In this document: positions 41,001-53,912 of the stretch, in pieces
Layout: each line of letters starts with the position of its first letter
Position numbering within the stretch: the stretch's first letter is position 1
NCBI GenBank assembly: GCA_025618425.1
Contig: CM046833.1
Location: 3,562,672 to 3,626,671 of the forward strand
DNA length: 64,000 nt
Direction of reading: 5' to 3'
Origin: Heliocidaris tuberculata
Taxonomy: Eukaryota > Echinodermata > Echinoidea > Camarodonta > Echinometridae
Made by a program: the position numbers and the translations under genes
The notes under the pieces: generated by a model
Databases searched by the model: none
The model's input: the letters and a program-made list of their open reading frames with translations, nothing else
Told to the model about the DNA's origin: nothing

Positions 41001-44000
41001 TTATTGGCCGATTTAGTCTAAAAACATCGGAAGCTGGAAAACAACATGCGATCGCGAAAAAAATTGGCGGGGATTTCTTAGGTTTTGGACATGATTTTGA
41101 CTTTGGATATTGCTGGAAATATCAGAAGTTCTTCCTAACGGCCATTTAAGGTAGGAAAGAGATTTTAAAGCGCTGAATTTGAATGGAAGTATTTTAAACA
41201 TTTATCTTACTTTTCCCCCCATACCTTAAGTACATGCGATAGAAAATGACTAGTATTTTTGCATTCGTCCCGCGTAGTGGTCAGTATGACCACTATAGTT
41301 ACGTGGTGTGGGGCTGACAAGGGCTGCTGTGGCATACCTTCTCTTGCCCTTGTGTAAAACTTTTTCTTCATTATCAATTGAAAAACGTTTATTAATTTCT
41401 TGGACATTTTCACAGGTTAGTCGGACAATGATCCCACTCATTTTGACACTTCGTCCATAAACAACGTACATGTTTTCCTCTCACACAAGGAAAAACGATC
41501 GAAATTCAGTGTCGTTCGACAAGACGGCAGAACAAGTCCCCTACCCCTTTGCTTGCTGTTATATTTTCCTTGAGAAATCAATAACCAATTAATGTATTCT
41601 TTTTAATATTCAGTCAGGTGTTTCTGCAATGATTACGCATGTTTGGGGGTGTCATCCATAGAGAAAATTACGTTTATTTCCTGCGTACAAGAGGTAAACA
41701 ACCCAAATTCAGTGTTCCACCATAGGACTGTCAGTGATCATGGTGAGTACATGTAGATTATTCATGTTTATTTTCAAATAAAGGTATTTGTTAAATATAA
41801 AGGCTTTGAAATGATGAGAATAATAGTTAACTATGCTGCACCTGAAACAATTTGATGTTTAATGAAAGAAATTAAGCATAGGCTATATCTTGCCCTAATC
41901 TCCCCCAGAACTCTGGGGCTGACAAGGGCTGCTGCGGCATACCTTCTCTTGCCCTTGTGTAAAACTTTTTCTTCATTATCAATTGAAAAACGTTTATTAA
42001 TTTCTTGGACATTTTCACAGGTTAGTCGGACAATGATCCCACTCATTTTGACACTTCGTCCATAAAGAACGTACATGTTTTCCTCTCACACAAGGAAAAA
42101 ACGATCGAAATTCAGTGTCGTTCGACAAGATGGCAGAACAAGTCCCCTACCCCTTTGCTTGCTGTTATATTTTCCTTGAGAAATTAATAACCAATTAATG
42201 TATTCTTTTTAATATTCAGTCAGGTGTTTCTGCAATGATTATGCATATTTGGGGGTGTCATCCACACTGTGGAGAAAATTATGTTTATTTCCTGCGTACA
42301 AGAGGTAAACAACACAAATTCAGCATTCCACAATAGGACTGTCAGTGATCATGGTGAGTACATGTAGATTATTCATGTTTATTTTCAAATAAAGGTATTT
42401 GTTAAATATAAAGGCTTTGAAATGATTAGAATAATAGTTGAATATGCTGAACCTGAAACAATTTGATGTTTAATGAAAGAATTTAAGCATAATGTAGGGC
42501 TCTCTCTTGCCCTACCATAGGCTATCTTGCCCTAATCTCCCCCAGAACTCTGGGGCTGACAAGGGCTACTGCGGCATACCTCTCTCTTGCCCTTGTGTCA
42601 AACTTTTTCTTCATTATCAATTGAAAAACGTTTATTAATTTCTTGGAAATTTTCACAGGTTAGTTGGACAATGATCCCACTCATTTTGACACTTCGTCCA
42701 TGAAGAATGTAGATGTTTTCCTCTCACACAAGGAAAAAACGATCGAAATTCAGTGTCGTTCAACAAGACGGCAGAACAAGTCCCCTACCCCTTTTTTTGA
42801 TGTTATATTTTCCTTGAGAAATTAATAACCAATTAATGTATTCTTTTTGATATTCAGTCAGGTGTTTCTGCAATGATTATGCATATTTGGGGGTGTCATC
42901 CATGGAAAAAATTGTGTTTATTTCCTGCGTACAAGAGTTAAACAACCCAAATTCAGCGTTCCACCATAGGACTGTCAGTGCATGATCATGTTCTTGAGTA
43001 CATGTAGATTATTCATGTTTATTTTCAAAGAAAGGTATGTGTTAAATATAAAGGCTTTGATATGATTAGAATAATAGTTAAATATGCTGCACCTGAAACA
43101 ATTTGATATTTAATGAAAGAAATTAAGCATAATGTAGGGCTCTCTCTTGCCCTACCATAGGCTATATCTTGCTCTAATCTCCCCCAGAACTCTGGGGCTG
43201 ACAATGGCTGCTGTGGCATACCTCTCTCTAGCTTGCCCTTGTGCAAAACTTTTTCTTCATTATCAATTGAAAAACGTTTATTAATTTCTTGGAAATTTTC
43301 ACAGGTTAGTTGGAAAATGATCCCACTCATTTTGACACCTTGTCCATGAAGAATTTAATAAAATTATTTCTTCTTCTTTTTCTTCTTCTAGAAAATTGCT
43401 GCATCAGAGTACTGAAGATATATCGCACTGGGAGTATGAGATGAAAAACGACGGAAACTCAGAGTGCTACGACAAGAAAGCACCATGCCCCCCAATTCCC
43501 TGTGCTGTAATTATTTTCTATAAAAATGAACAACCGTTTCATACATTTTATTGAATGTTTTAATAGGAATTCCTACAATGATTACGCTTATTTTGACATG
43601 TCATCCAATAAGGATGTATGCGTATTCCATCTTCCCATCTATCTTTCCATTCATCTTTCAACCGATTCTATGCTTTTATTTGTTATTCTTTCCTTCTTTC
43701 TTTCTGGTCGTATTTTGTGCTTTGTTGGATGGGTTCGAATCCAATAAAGTTCCAAATATCAATTCAGAACTTTCATTGGTGGCAACAGCATGAAATGAGA
43801 TCTAAATCTTTATATTCCTAACTAATGACATCATCCACATGCATATCCTTTTGAAATAAGAAAATCTTGATTATGTAATAATGTATGGCGTATACCTATA
43901 GGGAGAGACTGCCATGCAGTTGAGTCTGAAATAAAGTCTTGAATTTAATTCATGTGCAGGTATACTACAAGTTACTCATTGCAGCATTGTTGCTCGTTAT

Positions 44001-46086
44001 CAACGAAGAACGTCCACATATTTCTTGCGTAAGAGAGCAAAGCGACGGAAATTCACAGTCCTACGACATGACAGCAGCATGCCCCCGAATTTCCTGTGCT
44101 GTAATTATTTTCTATAAAAATGAACAACTGTTTAATACATTTTATTGAATATTTTAACAGGAATTCCTACAATGATTACGCTCATTTTGGCATGTCATCC
44201 ACTAAGATCGTACGCGTATTCCATCTTTCCATATAACTTTCCATGTATGAACCGATTCTATCTTTTTATTTGTTATTCTTTCCTTCTATCTCTCTGTCGT
44301 CCCATCTTTCTGGTCGCATTTGTGCTTGTTGGATGGGTTATCATTCATGCCTGTCTGAAGCCCTTATCTCCCTCAGAACTCTGGGGCAGAACGAGGGCTG
44401 CAGCAGCATACCCCTCTTCCCCTGCTATAAATTATTTTAAATTATAAATTAAAAAACTGCTTGATAGATTTCTTTGAAATTTTCAACATGTTAGTCGTAC
44501 AACGATCCTGCTCATTTTGACATCTCGTCCATGGAGAACGTATGTAATTCTCTCGTATAAGAGGAAAACGACCGAAATTCAGCGTCGTACGACAAGACAG
44601 AAATTTATGAGTTTTGAGATAAATTCCCCCTTTTTTATTTTTAAATTGAGGCATGCATGAAGTTCATGGCTGTATTCTTATAACTTAGGGAAATGTGCCT
44701 CTTCTTAACTTAGTTAAATGAATGTATCAGAGTTACATGTAGAATTACTCTGGGTACTATTCTATAAAAAACAAACTTTTTATGTAGTATATGTTTGAAT
44801 GATGAGTTTCTTCCACCATGTTCAAATGATTATGATTCGGTATCGAAAAATGAATTAAAGCTTGAATCTAAATATCTGTGCACACGCTTATGCCCAAAGA
44901 CATATAAACTGCTAACAATGTACATAGAACAGTGCATCAAAACCACATAACTGAATTTTACATTAGTTTGGGATGGACAGTGCACTGTACATATAGGCAG
45001 CATAGATAGAATATTGTACATATTGACCATACTGTGAGTGCCACACAGTATGCAGTTAATTCCTGCTGGTATGTCTGGTCACAACCTTTCAAGCCTGTTG
45101 CTATGATCACCGAAGTTAATGTTTACTTTATCGACGAGCTTCACTCTACTCTCTAGATCTATCTGGATTTACTCCGGATTTACTCGTGATCATTGAACAT
45201 TTTATGTGTTTTCATAAGGTAGGAAAATGTTTGTAATTACGGCTTACGAGGCCGAAAGTTAGGCCTAAAGTTAGATCTAGATATAGACTATGCCTGCAGT
45301 GCAGTGCAGTGCTGCACTGCTGTGCCAACGTAGCCTACTTGTCACTGTCTAAGACTATGATGAATACTGACAGTGTCATAACTTTTCATCTAGCCCCCCT
45401 TATTGTCTTAATTTCTCTTTCATATTAACAAGGCAGTGCCAGGGCACTTGTCTCCCAGAACTCCTGGCCTGACATTCTGCTGCTTTCTGGTGAGGGTAGC
45501 TGTGCAAGGTATGGTATTGGTATTGATAACTTTGAATGTCCCTTTTTTTTTCTTTATCGTTTTATTTTTAAAACTATGCTGACCTAGAATATGCAAGTGA
45601 AAATTCAAAATAAGCCTCTCAATTCCTGCATTATTGTGCATACTTAGAGTAGTCTACTTGTTCTTTCTTGAACACAGAACTATTGACTCTAACTTTAAGT
45701 TCATAGATTTGTACATACCCTGTGAACCCCTAATATTCCTAAATAATTACGCTCATTTTGGGATGTCATCCATGTAGAACGTACGCACATTTCTTGCGTA
45801 CGAGAGGAAAACGACAGAAATGCAGAGTCCAGCGACAAGACAGCAGCATACCCACATTTCATGGGCTGTAATTATTTTCTGTGAGAAATTAAACGTTTCA
45901 TACATTTTATTGAATGTTTGACAGGAATTCCTACAATGATTAAGCTTATTTTGACGTGTCATCCACTAAGGACGTATGCGTATTCCATCTTTCCATCTAT
46001 CTTTTCACTCATCTTTCAACCGATTCTATCTTTTTATTTGTTATTCTTTCCTTCTTTTTTTCTGGTCGCATTTTGTGCTATGTTGG

Positions 46087-46103
46087 ATGGGTTCGAATCC
46101 CAT
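46087..46103 (+). repeat. tRNA T-arm-like / B-box-like segment in the array
   Basis: ATGGGTTCGAATCCCAT forms a perfect 5-bp stem around TTCGAAT and contains GGTTCGAATCC, matching the pol III B-box. Full or partial copies lie near 43731, 46208, 46799, 50308, 50888 and 60072. No complete tRNA cloverleaf surrounds any of them, so they may be remnants of a tRNA-derived SINE. Confidence 0.5.
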
Positions 46104-47239
46104 GAAGTTCCATATATCAATTTAGTACTTTCATTGATGGCAACAGCATGATAGGGTTACTTTGGCATGTCATCCACTAAGAATGTATCTCATTTTGTGC
46201 TATATTGGATGGGTTCGGATCCCATGAAGTTCCATATATCAATTTAGAACTTTCATTGGTGGCAACACCATGAAATGAGGTCAGCTTTATATTCCTTACT
46301 AAATGACATCATCCACATATCCTTTTGAAATAACAAAAATAAGAAAATCTTGACTATGTATGGCGTACCAAAATGTACGGGAGAAACTGCCATGCAGTTG
46401 AGTCTGAAATAAAGTCTTGAATTTAATTCATGTGCAGGTATACTACAAGTTACTCATTGCAGCATTGTTGCATGTCATCCATGAAGAACGTACCGGTACG
46501 CATATTTCTTGCGTAAGAGAGGAAAACGACGGAAATTCAGAGTCTTACGACAAGACAGCAGCATTCCCCCCATTTCCTGTGCTGTAATTATTTTCTATGA
46601 GAAATTAACAACCATGTAATGCATTTCATTGAATGTTTTAACAGGAATTCCTACAATGATAACGCTCATTTTGGCATGTCATCCACTAAGAACTAAGAAC
46701 TTATATGCGTATTCCATTTCCATTCATCTTTCAACCGATTTTTTATTCGTTATTCTTTCCTTCTATATTTCTGGTCGCATTTTGTGCTATGTTGGCTGGG
46801 TTCGAATTGGCTTGCAACGTGCACTCGCGTAATCACGTCACGGTGCAATTTCACGTTTCTAGTAATTTCGTAGAAAAACATCATTTACGAAGTGTTGGGT
46901 CTACACTTCGCTATTTTACCTGCCAGTAAACCACAAATAATTATGTCTCTACGTGAGGTTGGGTGAGGTTTTATCAACTTTACCCAACAGTTTATCGCGA
47001 TTTTTAAAATTGCAAGTGCTTTTATTGAGACTAGTAATGACGTCATTCAGTTTTTTGACAACAATTGTCTTGCGAAGATTTCGTTGCAACAAAAATCGAG
47101 AACCTTTCCGAGCCCTGGTTGGAATGAAATCGTGAGTAATTTAACGATTCCAAGAGATTTGCAATTGCAAACTTTATTTTTGTCATATTTCAATGTATTG
47201 TATTGTGCAGAAAAGGAAAGAAAGAAACCCAGAGAAAAG

Positions 47240-47302
47240 ACCTTCATGTACCCGAATTTAGACACATGTACCCCAAAAAAGGACCTTTGTGTACCCCAAA
47301 TC
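47240..47302. repeat. Short GTACCCC array
   Basis: Contains GACCTTCATGTACCCGAAT, then two GTACCCCAAA units. Same family as 38569-38990 and 51297-51419, and marks the end of duplication copy 1. Confidence 0.85.
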
Positions 47303-48279
47303 TTGCCCTAATCTCCCCCAGAACTCTGGGGCTGACAATGGCTTCTGCGGCATACCTTCTCTTGCCCTTGTAGAAAACTTTTTCTTCATTATAAATTGAA
47401 AAACGTTTATTAATTTCTTTGAAATTTTCACAGGTTAGTCGGACAATGATCCCACTTATTTTGACACTTCGTCCATGAAGAATGTACATGTTTTCCTCTC
47501 ACACAAGGAAAAAACGATCGAAAGTCAGTGTCGTTCGACAAGACGGCAGAAGAAGTCCCCTACCCCTTTGTTTGCTGTTATATTTTCCTTGAAAAATTAA
47601 TAACCAATTAATGTATTCTTTCTAATATTTAGTCAGGTGTTTCTGCAGTGATTACGTATGTTTGGGGGTGTACGTCATCCATGGAGAAAATTACGTTTAT
47701 TTCCTGCGTACAAGAGGTAAACAACCCAAATTCAGCGTTCCACCATAGGACTGTCAGTGATCATGGTGAGTACATGTAGATTATTCATGTTTATTTTCAA
47801 ATAAAGGTATTTGTTAAATATAAAGGCTTTGAAATGATTAGAATAATAATTAAATATGCTGCACCTGAAACAATTTGATGTTTAATACAAGAAATTAAGC
47901 ATAATGTAGGGCTCTCTCTTGCCCTACCATAGGCTATATCTTGCCCTAATCTCCCCCAGAACTCTGGGGCTGACAATGGATGCTGCGGCATACCTCTCTA
48001 TAGCCCTTGTGCAAAAGTTTTTCTTTATTATCAATTGAAAAACGTTTATTAATTTCTTGGATATTTTCACAGGTTAGTCGTATACAATGATCCAGCTCAT
48101 TTTGACACCTAAAAGAATTTAATAAATTTATTTCTTCTTCTTTTTTTTTTCTTCTAGAAAATTTGCTGCTTCAGAGTACTGAAGATATATCGCACTGGGA
48201 GTATGAGAGGAAAAACGACGGAAACTCAGAGTCCTACGACAAGAAAGCACCATGCCCCCCAATTTCCTTGCTGTAATTA

Positions 48280-51200
48280 TTTTCTATAAAAATGAACAAC
48301 TGTTTAATACATTTTATTGAATATTTTAACAGGAATTTCTACAATGATTACGCTCATTTTGGCATGTCATCCACTAAGATCGTATGCGTATTCCATCTTT
48401 CCATATAACTTTCCATGTATGAACCGATTCTATCTTTTTATTTGTTATTCTTTCCTTCTATCTCTCTGTCGTCCCATCTTTCTGGTCGCATTTGTGCTTG
48501 TTGGATGGGTTATCATTCATGCCTGTCTGAAGCCCTTATCTCCCTCAGAACTCTGGGGCAGAACGAGGGCTGCAGCAGCATACCCCTCTTCCCCTGCTAT
48601 AAATTATTTTTAATTATAAATTAAAAAACCGCTTGATAGATTTCTTTGAAATTTTCAACATGTTAGTCGTACAACGATCCTGCTCATTTTGACATCTCGT
48701 CCATGGAGAACGTATGTAATTCTCTCGTATAGGAGGAAAACGACCGAAATTCAGCGTCGTACGACAAGACAGAAATTTATGAGTTTTGAGATAAATTCTG
48801 CCTTGTTTATTTTTAAATTGAGGCATGCATGAAGTTTATAGCTGTATTCTTATAACTTAGGGAAATGTGCCTATTCTTAACCTTAGTTAAGTGAATGTAT
48901 CAGAGTTACATGTAGAATTACTCTGGGTACTATTCTATAAAAAACAAACTTTTGATGTAGTATATGTTTGAATGATGAGCTTCTTCCACCATGTTCAAAT
49001 GATGATGATTCGGTATCCAAAAATGAATTAAAGCTTGAATCTGAATATCTGTGCACACGCTTATGCCCAAAGACATATAAATTGCTAACAATGTACATAG
49101 AACAGTGCACCAAAACCACATAACTGAATTTTACATTAGTTTGGGATGGACAGTGCACTGTACATATTAGGCAGCATAGAATATTGTACATATTGACCAT
49201 ACTGTGAGTGCCACACAGTATGCAGTTAATTCCTGCTGGTATGTCCGGTCGCAACCTTTCAAGCCTGTTGCTATGATCACCGGAGTTAATGTTTACTTTA
49301 TCAACGAGCTTCACTCTACTCTCTAGATCTATCTGGATTTACTCCCGATTTACTCGTGATCATTGAACATTTTATGTGTTTTCATAAGGTAGGAAAATGT
49401 TTGTAATTACGGCTTACGAGGCCGAAAGTTAGGCCTAAAGTTAGATCTAGATATAGACTATGCCTGCAGTGCAGTGCACTGCAGTGCTGCACTGCTGTGC
49501 CAACGTAGCCTACTTGTCACTGTCTAAGACTATGATGAATACTGACAGTGTCATAACTTTTCATCTAGCCCCCCTTATTGTCTTAATTTCTCTTTCATAT
49601 TAACAAGGCAGTGCCAGGGCACTTGTCTCCCAGAACTCCTGGCCTGACATTCTGCTGCTTTCTGGTGAGGGTAGCTGTGCAATGTATGGTATTGGTATTG
49701 ATAACTTTGAATGTCCCTTTTTTTTTCTTTATCATTTTATTTTTAAAACTATGCATGTAAAAACCATTTAAGATATTCAAACTAGTATTCCTGACCTAGA
49801 ATATGCAAGGGAAAATTCAAAATAAGCCTCTGAATTCCTGCATTATTGTGCATACTTAGAGTAGTCTACTTGTTCTGTCTTGAACACAAAACTATAGACT
49901 CTAACTTTAAGTTCATAGATTTGTACATTTTATTTCCCTGTGAACCCCTAATATTCCTACATAAATAATTACGCTCATTTCAGCTATGTCATCCATGAAG
50001 AACGTACGCATATTTCTTGCGTACGAGAGGAAAATGACGGAAATGCAGGGTCCAGCGACAAGACAGCAGCATATACCCCTATTTCATGTGCTGTAATTAT
50101 TTTCTGTGAGAAATTAACCGTTTCATACAGTTTATTGAATGTTTGACAGGAATTCCTACAATGATTAAGCTTATTTTGACGTGTCATCCACTAAGGACAT
50201 ATGCGTATTCCATCTTTCCATCTATCTTTTCACTCATCTTTCAACCGATTCTATCTTTTTATTTGTTATTCTTTCTATCTTTCTGGTCTCATTTTGTGCT
50301 CTGTTGGATGGGTTCGAATCCCATGAAGTTCCAAATATCAATTCAGAACTTTCATTGGTGGCAACAGCATGAAATGAGATCTAAAGCTTTATATTCCTAA
50401 ACTAATGACATCATCCACATGCATATCCTTTTGAAATAAGAAAATTTTGAATATGTAATAATGTATGGCGTATACCTATAGGGGGAGACTGCCATGCAGT
50501 TGAGTCTGAAATAAAGTCTTGAATTTAATTCATGTGCAGGTATACTACAAGTTACTCATTGCAGCATTGTTGCATGTCATCCATGAAGAACGTACCGGTA
50601 CGCATATTTATTGCGTAAGAGAGGAAAACGACGGAAATTCAGAGTCGTACGACAAGACAGCAGCATTCCCCCCATTTCCTGTGCTGTAATTATTTTCTAT
50701 GAGAAATTAACAACCATGTAATGCCTTTCATCGAATGTTTTAACAGGAATTCCTACAATGATTACGCTCATTTTGGCATGTCACCCACTAAGAACTTATA
50801 TGCGTATTCCATTTCCATTCATCTTTCAACCGATATTTTATTTGTTATTCGTTATGGTCGCATTTTGTGCTATGTTGGATGGGTTCGAATTGGCTTGCAA
50901 CGTGCACTCACGAAATCACGTCACGGTGCAATGTTTCGAGTACTTTCGTAGAAAAACATCATTTACGAAGTGTTGGGTCTACACTTCGCTATTTTACCTG
51001 CCAGTAAACCACAAATAATTATGTCTCTACGTGAGGTTACGTGAGGTTTTATCAACTTTACCCAACAGTTTATCACGATTTTTAAAATTTCAAGTGCTTT
51101 AATTGAGACTAGTAATGACGTCATGCAGTTTTTTGACAATTGTCTTGCGAAGAGTTTGTTGCAACAAAAATCGAGAACCTTTCCGAGCCCTGGTTGGAAT

Positions 51201-51420
51201 GAAATCGTGAGTAATTTAACGATTCCAAGAGATTTGCAATTGCAAACTTTATTTTTGTCATATTTTAATGTACTGTATTGTGCAGAAAAGGAAAGAAAAA
51301 ACCCCGAGAAAAGACCTTCATGTACCCGAATTTAGACACATGTACCCCAAAAAGGACCTTTATGTACCCCAAAATGGACACGTACCCCAAAATGGCCAGG
51401 TACATAAATGTCCTTTTTCA
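48280..51420. repeat. Large duplication, copy 2
   Basis: High-identity partner of 44110-47302. It lacks about 600 bp present just left of copy 1 (about 43490-44105), because CCAATTTCCTTGCTGTAATT here joins units that copy 1 keeps separate. Its terminal GTACCCC array (51297-51419) is longer than in copy 1. A GCAGTGCACTGC insertion near 49470 is another visible difference. Confidence 0.85.
51297..51419. repeat. GTACCCC array, inverted relative to 38630-38760
   Basis: Units of GTACCCCAAAA(A/T)GGAC followed by GGCCAGGTACATAAATGTCC. This is the reverse complement of 38630-38760 with few differences. Directly after it, CACTGACGTTTTATATAGG also occurs at 39521. Confidence 0.85.
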
Positions 51421-52810
51421 CTGACGTTTTATATAGGTATTGCTAAACTGATTCCTCTCATTTTGAAATTTTCACACGAATCACAGGTTAGTCGGACAAT
51501 GATCCCACTGAGTTTGACACTTCGTCCAAGAAGAACGTAGACTCTACATGTTTTCTTCTCACACAAAACGATCGAAATTCAGTGTTGTTCGACAAGACGG
51601 CAGAACAAGTCCCCTAAACCCCTTTGCTGTTATATTTTCCTTGATAAATTAATAACCAATTAATGTATTCTTTTAAATATTCAGTCAGGTGTTTCTGCAA
51701 TGATAATGCATGTTTCGGGGTGTCATCCAGGGAGAAAATTACGTTTATTTCCTGCCTACAAGAGGTAAACAACCCAAATTCAGCGTACCACCATAGGACT
51801 CAGTGATCATGGTGAGTACATGTAGATTATTCATGTTTATTTTCAAATAAAGGTATTTGTTGAATATAAAGGCTTTCAAATGATTAGAATAATAGTTGAA
51901 TATGCTGCACCTGAAACAATTTGATTTTTAATGAAAGAAATTAAGCATAATGTAGGGCTCTCTCTTGCCCTACCATAGGCAATATCTTGCCCTAATCTCC
52001 CCCAGAACTCTGGGGCTTACAATGGCTGCTGCGGCATACCTCTCTCTTGCCCTTGTGCAAAACTTTTTCTTCCTTATAAATTGAAAAACGTTTATTAATT
52101 TCTTTGAAATTTTCACAGGTTAGTCGGACAATGATCCCACTCATTTTGACACTTCATCCGTGAAGAACGTACATGTTTTCCTCTCACACAAGGAAAAAAC
52201 GATCGAAATTCAGTGTCGTTCGACAAGACGGCAGAACAAGTCCCCTACCCCTTTGTTTGCTGTTATATTTTCCTTGAGAAATTACCAACCAACTAATTAA
52301 TGTATTCCATTTAATATTCAGTCAGGTGTTTCTGCAATGATTACGCATGTTAGGGGGTGTCATCCATGGAGAAAATTTTGTTTATTTCCTGTGTACAAGA
52401 GGTAAACAACCCAAATTCAGCGTTCCACCATAGTACTGTAAGTGATCATGGTGAGTACATGTAGATTATTCATGACATCTTATTTTCTGTGATGTAATTT
52501 TTTTTTTGGAGAAATTAACAACCCTTTTATGTACTTCATTGAATATTTAAGCAGGTGTTCATACACTGGTTACGCTCATTTTGGCACGTCATCCATGAAG
52601 AACCTTTCTTGTGTATGAGAGGAAATCGACTGAAATTCAGCGGCCCACGACAAGACAGGTAATAATTATCGTACATATTGATGCGCCATGTTTATTTTTA
52701 ATTTAAGCTATATATAGACTTATAGAAGGCTTTAGAATATTAGAATAGTAGGTAAATATCTTGTATTTGAAAGGATTTGATGTTAAGTGGAAGAAATTAA
52801 TCTATATCAG

Positions 52811-52965
52811 CGCAATAAAGGAGAATCGGGTGCAACTTTGTAGTACAGATTAACAAGACTTTATTACATAACAGAGGTTGAAGTGTCAGACGGACATATA
52901 CATTCAGTCAACACAGATGGCGCTATGGTTATTACATATAGTATCGATCAACAACTCAACTGGCG
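52811..52965 (-). repeat. 3' LTR of the gypsy-like element (155 bp)
   Basis: Plus-strand ends are CGCAATAAAGG...CAACTGGCG, so the termini are CGC...GCG rather than TG...CA. In element orientation it contains ATGTAATAAAGTC, a likely polyadenylation signal. Identical by eye to 59006-59160. Confidence 0.93.
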
Positions 52966-52988
52966 TAATCACTTCTTTCTTCCTTCAG
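52966..52988 (-). promoter_or_regulatory. Polypurine tract of the gypsy-like element
   Basis: On the minus strand GAAGGAAGAAAGAAGTGATTA abuts the LTR start CGCCAG. The purine run fits a plus-strand primer, although TGATTA intervenes between it and the shared LTR edge. Confidence 0.6.
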
Positions 52989-53912
52989 ATATTATAACTA
53001 CACATGCTAACATGGCAGCTTTAAAGTTTTGATATAGCGTTGAAATACGCACATACACATAAAGCATTCGACTAACAAATAACATTAGAATCCAAACAAG
53101 AAACATCTTATGAAAAAAAGAACCCATATAAACACACGAACCTTAGAACACTCAAATAGCCGTCGTTGACAAAATACCTACAAACATGCATCAACCCATT
53201 TAACTCTAAATACTCAAATAGCCCTCATCGACTAAGGCATTAAAAAAATGAACCACGGTATGTGTAACAGGATCAGATTATTATTTCAACCAGCCCAACG
53301 GCTGATAACAAACTTTACATCTACTAGTATTTGGTTAATAACATTTTAATAAAACTTAGAAACTCATGTTACATATCCCCTTCTGAAATCATGAAAAAAA
53401 AATCATCATAGCACGGCAGTGTAAGAAGATAGCTGAATTGGTAAAAATGTCGAAATCGCACAGTAACCAAGCAGAACCAAGTGTGGAAGTGCTGAGTGAC
53501 AATATAAGCAGAAAAAAGGATGTGTGATATTCTCCTCACAAGGCAAAAGAGGAATAAGTGTACAACGATGGTACATACTGATACATAATAAAGGGGGATA
53601 CATATTTATAAACGGGAACTATCAGCACAGAAACATTTAGCATGTCAGATAGATATGACACTGGCTCATGAAGCCCATGTACATATGTAGAGTAATCTTC
53701 TCAAAGGCACAAAAATCTTCATAAAGGATAATATTAAAAAAAAATGCCTGTATAGCAAATTTATACAAAGGGAAATACATATAAAAAGATTAACGTCAGA
53801 ACCACTGACGATTGAAGCAGAATGTGAAAATAGGGGTGGGGGCACAAAACAACCTGTGGGACGGGGGGGGGGGGGGTCCTGTAAAGAAAGGGAACACTAA
53901 AACACAGCGGAT
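52989..53912 (-). other. Non-coding 3' region of the gypsy-like element
   Basis: About 0.9 kb between the pol stop and the 3' LTR. It is AT-rich with a poly-G run near 53863. No envelope-like or other credible frame is present. Confidence 0.65.

Larger units (their letters stand above)
44110..47302. repeat. Large duplication, copy 1
   Basis: Aligns in order with 48280-51360, sharing the sequences from GAACAACTGTTTAATACATT through to the GTACCCGAATTTAGACAC array end. Small indels shift the offset from 4172 to about 4060 bp along the length. Copy 1 has a GTACCCC array of about 65 bp at its right end, truncated against a CCCTAATCTCCCCC unit. Confidence 0.85.
39381..52810. repeat. Hierarchical complex tandem array (~200-bp subunits, ~600-650-bp units, 4.2-4.8-kb duplication)
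   Basis: The motif ACAGGTTAGTCGGACAATGA, exact or nearly so, recurs at about 39590, 41414, 42020, 42656, 43305, 47433, 48073, 51485 and 52118. This gives neighbouring units of roughly 606-650 bp. Inside a unit, diverged subunits share AATGATTACGCTCATTTTGG, CATCCATGAAGAACGTA and GAAATTCAG. Units carry a CCCCAGA-AC-TCTGGGG hairpin within GCCCT...AGGGC. About 44110-47300 is duplicated at 48280-51420. No frame is preserved across copies, so the array is treated as non-coding. Confidence 0.88.

Noticed and set aside
46060..46110. Possible tRNA gene
   Set aside because: Only a T-arm-like hairpin is present; no acceptor stem, D-arm or anticodon arm can be drawn at tRNA spacing.
43551..50400. Many short open frames with repeated peptide patterns in the array
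   Set aside because: They recur only because the DNA repeats, and frames are broken by indels in sister copies. They are not annotated as genes.
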